Shown: positions 6,479-7,629 of the stretch, in pieces
Position numbering within the stretch: position 1 is the stretch's first letter
Layout of the letters: the number at the start of each line of letters is the position of its first letter
DNA from: Zavarzinia sp.
Lineage (GTDB): Bacteria > Pseudomonadota > Alphaproteobacteria > Zavarziniales > Zavarziniaceae
Reading direction: 5' to 3'
DNA: 7,629 nt
NCBI GenBank assembly: GCA_028694545.1
Contig: JAQVKV010000086.1
Span: forward strand, 1-7,629
Notes under the pieces: model-generated
What the model saw: only the letters and a program-made list of their open reading frames with translations
What the model was told of the DNA's origin: nothing
Database searches by the model: none
Made by a program: the position numbers and the translations under genes

Positions 6479-6520
6479 AGCATCCCCCGTTCCCGTGTCG
6501 CGGGCATTGCGCTGGATCAA
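6479..6520 (-). promoter_or_regulatory. Second FNR/FixK-type box and candidate small-RNA promoter
   Basis: On the minus strand TTGATCCAGCGCAA (6520-6507) matches TTGAT-N4-ATCAA at 8 of 10 and the FixK2 form TTGA/C-N6-T/GCAA fully. As at hsp20, exactly 22 bp separate it from a weak -10-like hexamer, GATGCT (6484-6479, 3 of 6). It predicts a start near 6472. The two boxes share TTGATCC....CAATGC. Binding could also influence the plus-strand copper promoter 40 bp away. Confidence 0.5.
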
Positions 6521-6560
6521 ACATCGTCCTTTTTGTGGGTCTGTTTGTCGGTCGGGTGAC

Positions 6561-6591
6561 TTGCGCCCGCCCCCTTTCGGCGGCATATGCT
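6561..6591 (+). promoter_or_regulatory. MerR/CueR-like promoter with a 19-bp spacer before the copper genes
   Basis: TTGCGC at 6561-6566, a 19-bp spacer, and TATGCT at 6586-6591 (4 of 6 to TATAAT). The spacer holds the inverted repeat CCGCC-N7-GGCGG (6567-6571, 6579-6583), nearly centred. Long spacers with a centred dyad are the hallmark of promoters untwisted by MerR-family activators such as CueR. The predicted start near 6598 would leave a short leader holding AGGAAAGG. The regulator gene is not in the window. Confidence 0.42.
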
Positions 6592-6614
6592 TTCCAGAGC
6601 AGGAAAGGCCGGCG

Positions 6615-6974
6615 ATGAACCGAGGGAAGCCCCTGAAGATTGCTTTGTTCTGGCACCGCGCCGCCGCGCTGGTGCTTGCGCTGGCGCTCGGCTTCGGCTT
6701 CTGGGGAATGACGGGGGATGCCGTGTCCACCCGCGCCGCCGTTGCCGATGTCATGCCGCCCTGTCACGGCGCCGGAGACGAAGGTGGCACCCACAAGGCC
6801 ATCCCCGACTGCTGCAAGGTCAGGGCGTGCCCGATCTGCGCCGCCCTGCCGGTGCCCGTGGCCGACCGTACCGGCGGCGAACACGGGGATCGGGAAGGTT
6901 TCCCTCCGCTACGCGCCGATGCTCCGTCCGGGGCCATGACCACGCCCCTGTACCGGCCGCCCCGTTCCGCCTGA
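6615..6974 (+). CDS. Small Cys/His-rich exported or membrane-anchored protein (CopL/DUF2946-like)
   Basis: A 119-residue protein. Residues 1-16 are basic, followed by a hydrophobic segment at about 16-33 that acts as a signal anchor or uncleaved signal peptide. The periplasmic part carries MPPCHG (Cys50, His51), then DCC (Cys66, Cys67) and CPIC (Cys72, Cys75) plus scattered His, a likely metal-binding cluster. It lies 52 bp upstream of a multicopper oxidase on the same strand, the place where CopL/DUF2946-type proteins are found in copper-resistance operons; in Xanthomonas CopL is needed for copper induction of copAB. Function here is inferred from composition and context, not from clear homology. 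Start: AGGAAAGG at 6601-6608 lies 6 nt before the ATG; the frame extends to 6495 without a better site. Probably co-transcribed with the oxidase. Confidence 0.65.
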   Translation: MNRGKPLKIALFWHRAAALVLALALGFGFWGMTGDAVSTRAAVADVMPPCHGAGDEGGTHKAIPDCCKVRACPICAALPVPVADRTGGEHGDREGFPPLRADAPSGAMTTPLYRPPRSA

Positions 6975-7026
6975 TCGCGCCTTTCATTCCGGCCTTGCGC
7001 CGGATCCCGATCAGACGGAGTTCAAC

Positions 7027-7629
7027 ATGACCAGATTGCTTTCGCGGCGCCATTTCCTGGCGTCCGCCGCTGCCCTGTCGGCGGCTCCCTTTATCGCGGC
7101 GTCTCCTCTTGGTGCTGGCATGGCCCGGGCCGGGCAGGCACGCGAGCTGTTCGTCGAGCGGCGGACCCTCGAGGTCAGGGGCCGCCCCGCCAGCGTTTTC
7201 GGCCTGCGCCGGGCGGACGGCGGTTCCGGCCTCGTGCTCGATCCGGGCGAAGCGTTCCGCCTTCGCTTGCACAACAGGCTCGATGTCGAGACCATCGTGC
7301 ACTGGCACGGCCAGACACCGCCTCCGGACCAGGACGGGGTTACCAATACCGGCTATGTGGCGCCGATCGCGGCGGGGACCGCCGCCGACTATGATTTCGT
7401 GGCCCGTCCCGGCACCCACTGGATGCATTCACACCATGTCCTGCAGGAAAGGAACCTGCTGGCTGCTCCCCTGATCGTCCGGAGCGCCGCCGATGCCGCG
7501 CTCGATGCCCAGGAGGTGACCCTCCTGCTGCATGATTTCTCGTTCCGGTCGCCCGAGGAAATACTGGCGGGGCTGGGGGGCGCCATGGGGCATGGCGATA
7601 TGGGGCATGGCGCCACGGACGACGGTGCG
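7027..7629 (+). CDS. Tat-exported multicopper oxidase, N-terminal part (CopA-like); cut by window end
   Basis: 201 codons are present and the frame is open to the last base. The N-terminus has a twin-arginine signal SRRHFLASAAALSAAPFIAA, fitting folded, copper-loaded export to the periplasm. The Cu-oxidase_3 domain then shows HWHGQTPPPDQDGV with His92 and His94, and GTHWMHSHH with His134 and His136, the first two of the four histidine motifs that hold the type 2/type 3 copper centre. LLAAPLIV follows as in the family. Residues 187-195 read MGHGDMGHG, a Met/His-rich stretch like those of CopA/PcoA, suggesting extra copper binding. The last two copper motifs lie beyond the window. Likely role is Cu(I) oxidation and copper tolerance. 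Start: GGAG at 7017-7020, 6 nt before the ATG. A laccase-like oxidase of other substrates is the alternative. Confidence 0.9.
   Translation, partial: MTRLLSRRHFLASAAALSAAPFIAASPLGAGMARAGQARELFVERRTLEVRGRPASVFGLRRADGGSGLVLDPGEAFRLRLHNRLDVETIVHWHGQTPPPDQDGVTNTGYVAPIAAGTAADYDFVARPGTHWMHSHHVLQERNLLAAPLIVRSAADAALDAQEVTLLLHDFSFRSPEEILAGLGGAMGHGDMGHGATDDGA
7585..7611 (+). repeat. In-frame direct repeat encoding MGHG-D-MGHG
   Basis: atggggcatggc occurs at 7585-7596 and again without mismatch at 7600-7611, separated by gat. It encodes two MGHG units in the multicopper oxidase, a small Met/His repeat that can change copy number by slippage. Confidence 0.9.

Noticed and set aside
6988..7004. Hairpin tccgg/ccgga between the CopL-like gene and the oxidase
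   Set aside because: Only 5 bp, with no T run; too weak to call a terminator, and the two genes probably share one transcript.

Overview
This is a GC-rich chromosomal window that looks alphaproteobacterial. The RNase P RNA is a type A molecule with a P19 hairpin capped by GCAA. Shine-Dalgarno sequences are GGAGG-like, and two FNR/FixK-type palindromes (TTGA/C-N6-TCAA) are present. A Rhodospirillales-like host is my inference; the sequence shows nothing that fixes the genus. I see no phage, transposon or CRISPR sequence.

Layout. Positions 1-1922 (minus strand): an NAD-type isocitrate dehydrogenase and, upstream of it, a stand-alone class I glutamine amidotransferase whose start codon lies in an exact 15-bp tandem repeat. 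Positions 1923-2061: a divergent intergenic region with an operator-like inverted repeat. Positions 2062-3608 (plus): an EamA/DMT permease overlapping by ATGA with a leaderless AmpD-like N-acetylmuramoyl-L-alanine amidase that carries a C-terminal peptidoglycan-binding-like domain. Positions 3598-4815 (minus): a cyclic-nucleotide-binding plus EAL protein (predicted c-di-GMP phosphodiesterase), tail-to-tail with the amidase. Positions 4936-5370 (plus): the rnpB promoter and RNase P RNA. Positions 5371-6213 (minus): a 92-residue DUF7662-like protein whose stop abuts the rnpB 3' end, a hairpin terminator, and a small heat shock protein (Hsp20). Positions 6214-6614: a dense regulatory region. Positions 6615-7629 (plus): a small Cys/His-rich membrane-anchored or exported protein (CopL/DUF2946-like) and the start of a Tat-exported multicopper oxidase that runs off the window.

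The most interesting part is 6214-6614. On the minus strand it reads: FNR/FixK box, 22 bp, -10-like hexamer, about 144 nt of non-coding sequence, strong intrinsic terminator, then a second FNR/FixK box, again 22 bp to a -10-like hexamer, then hsp20. The 144-nt segment has no convincing ORF. It starts with a hairpin exactly at the start site predicted from the box, and it shows CU-rich anti-Shine-Dalgarno sequence (CCACCUCCC and CCCCCUCCCC) in two hairpin loops. I propose an undescribed, oxygen- or redox-controlled trans-acting small RNA paired with hsp20. Facing the other way, the copper genes have a promoter with a 19-bp spacer holding an inverted repeat, the layout of CueR/MerR-activated promoters. 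The region may therefore join an oxygen-limitation/protein-stress unit to a copper-detoxification unit back to back.
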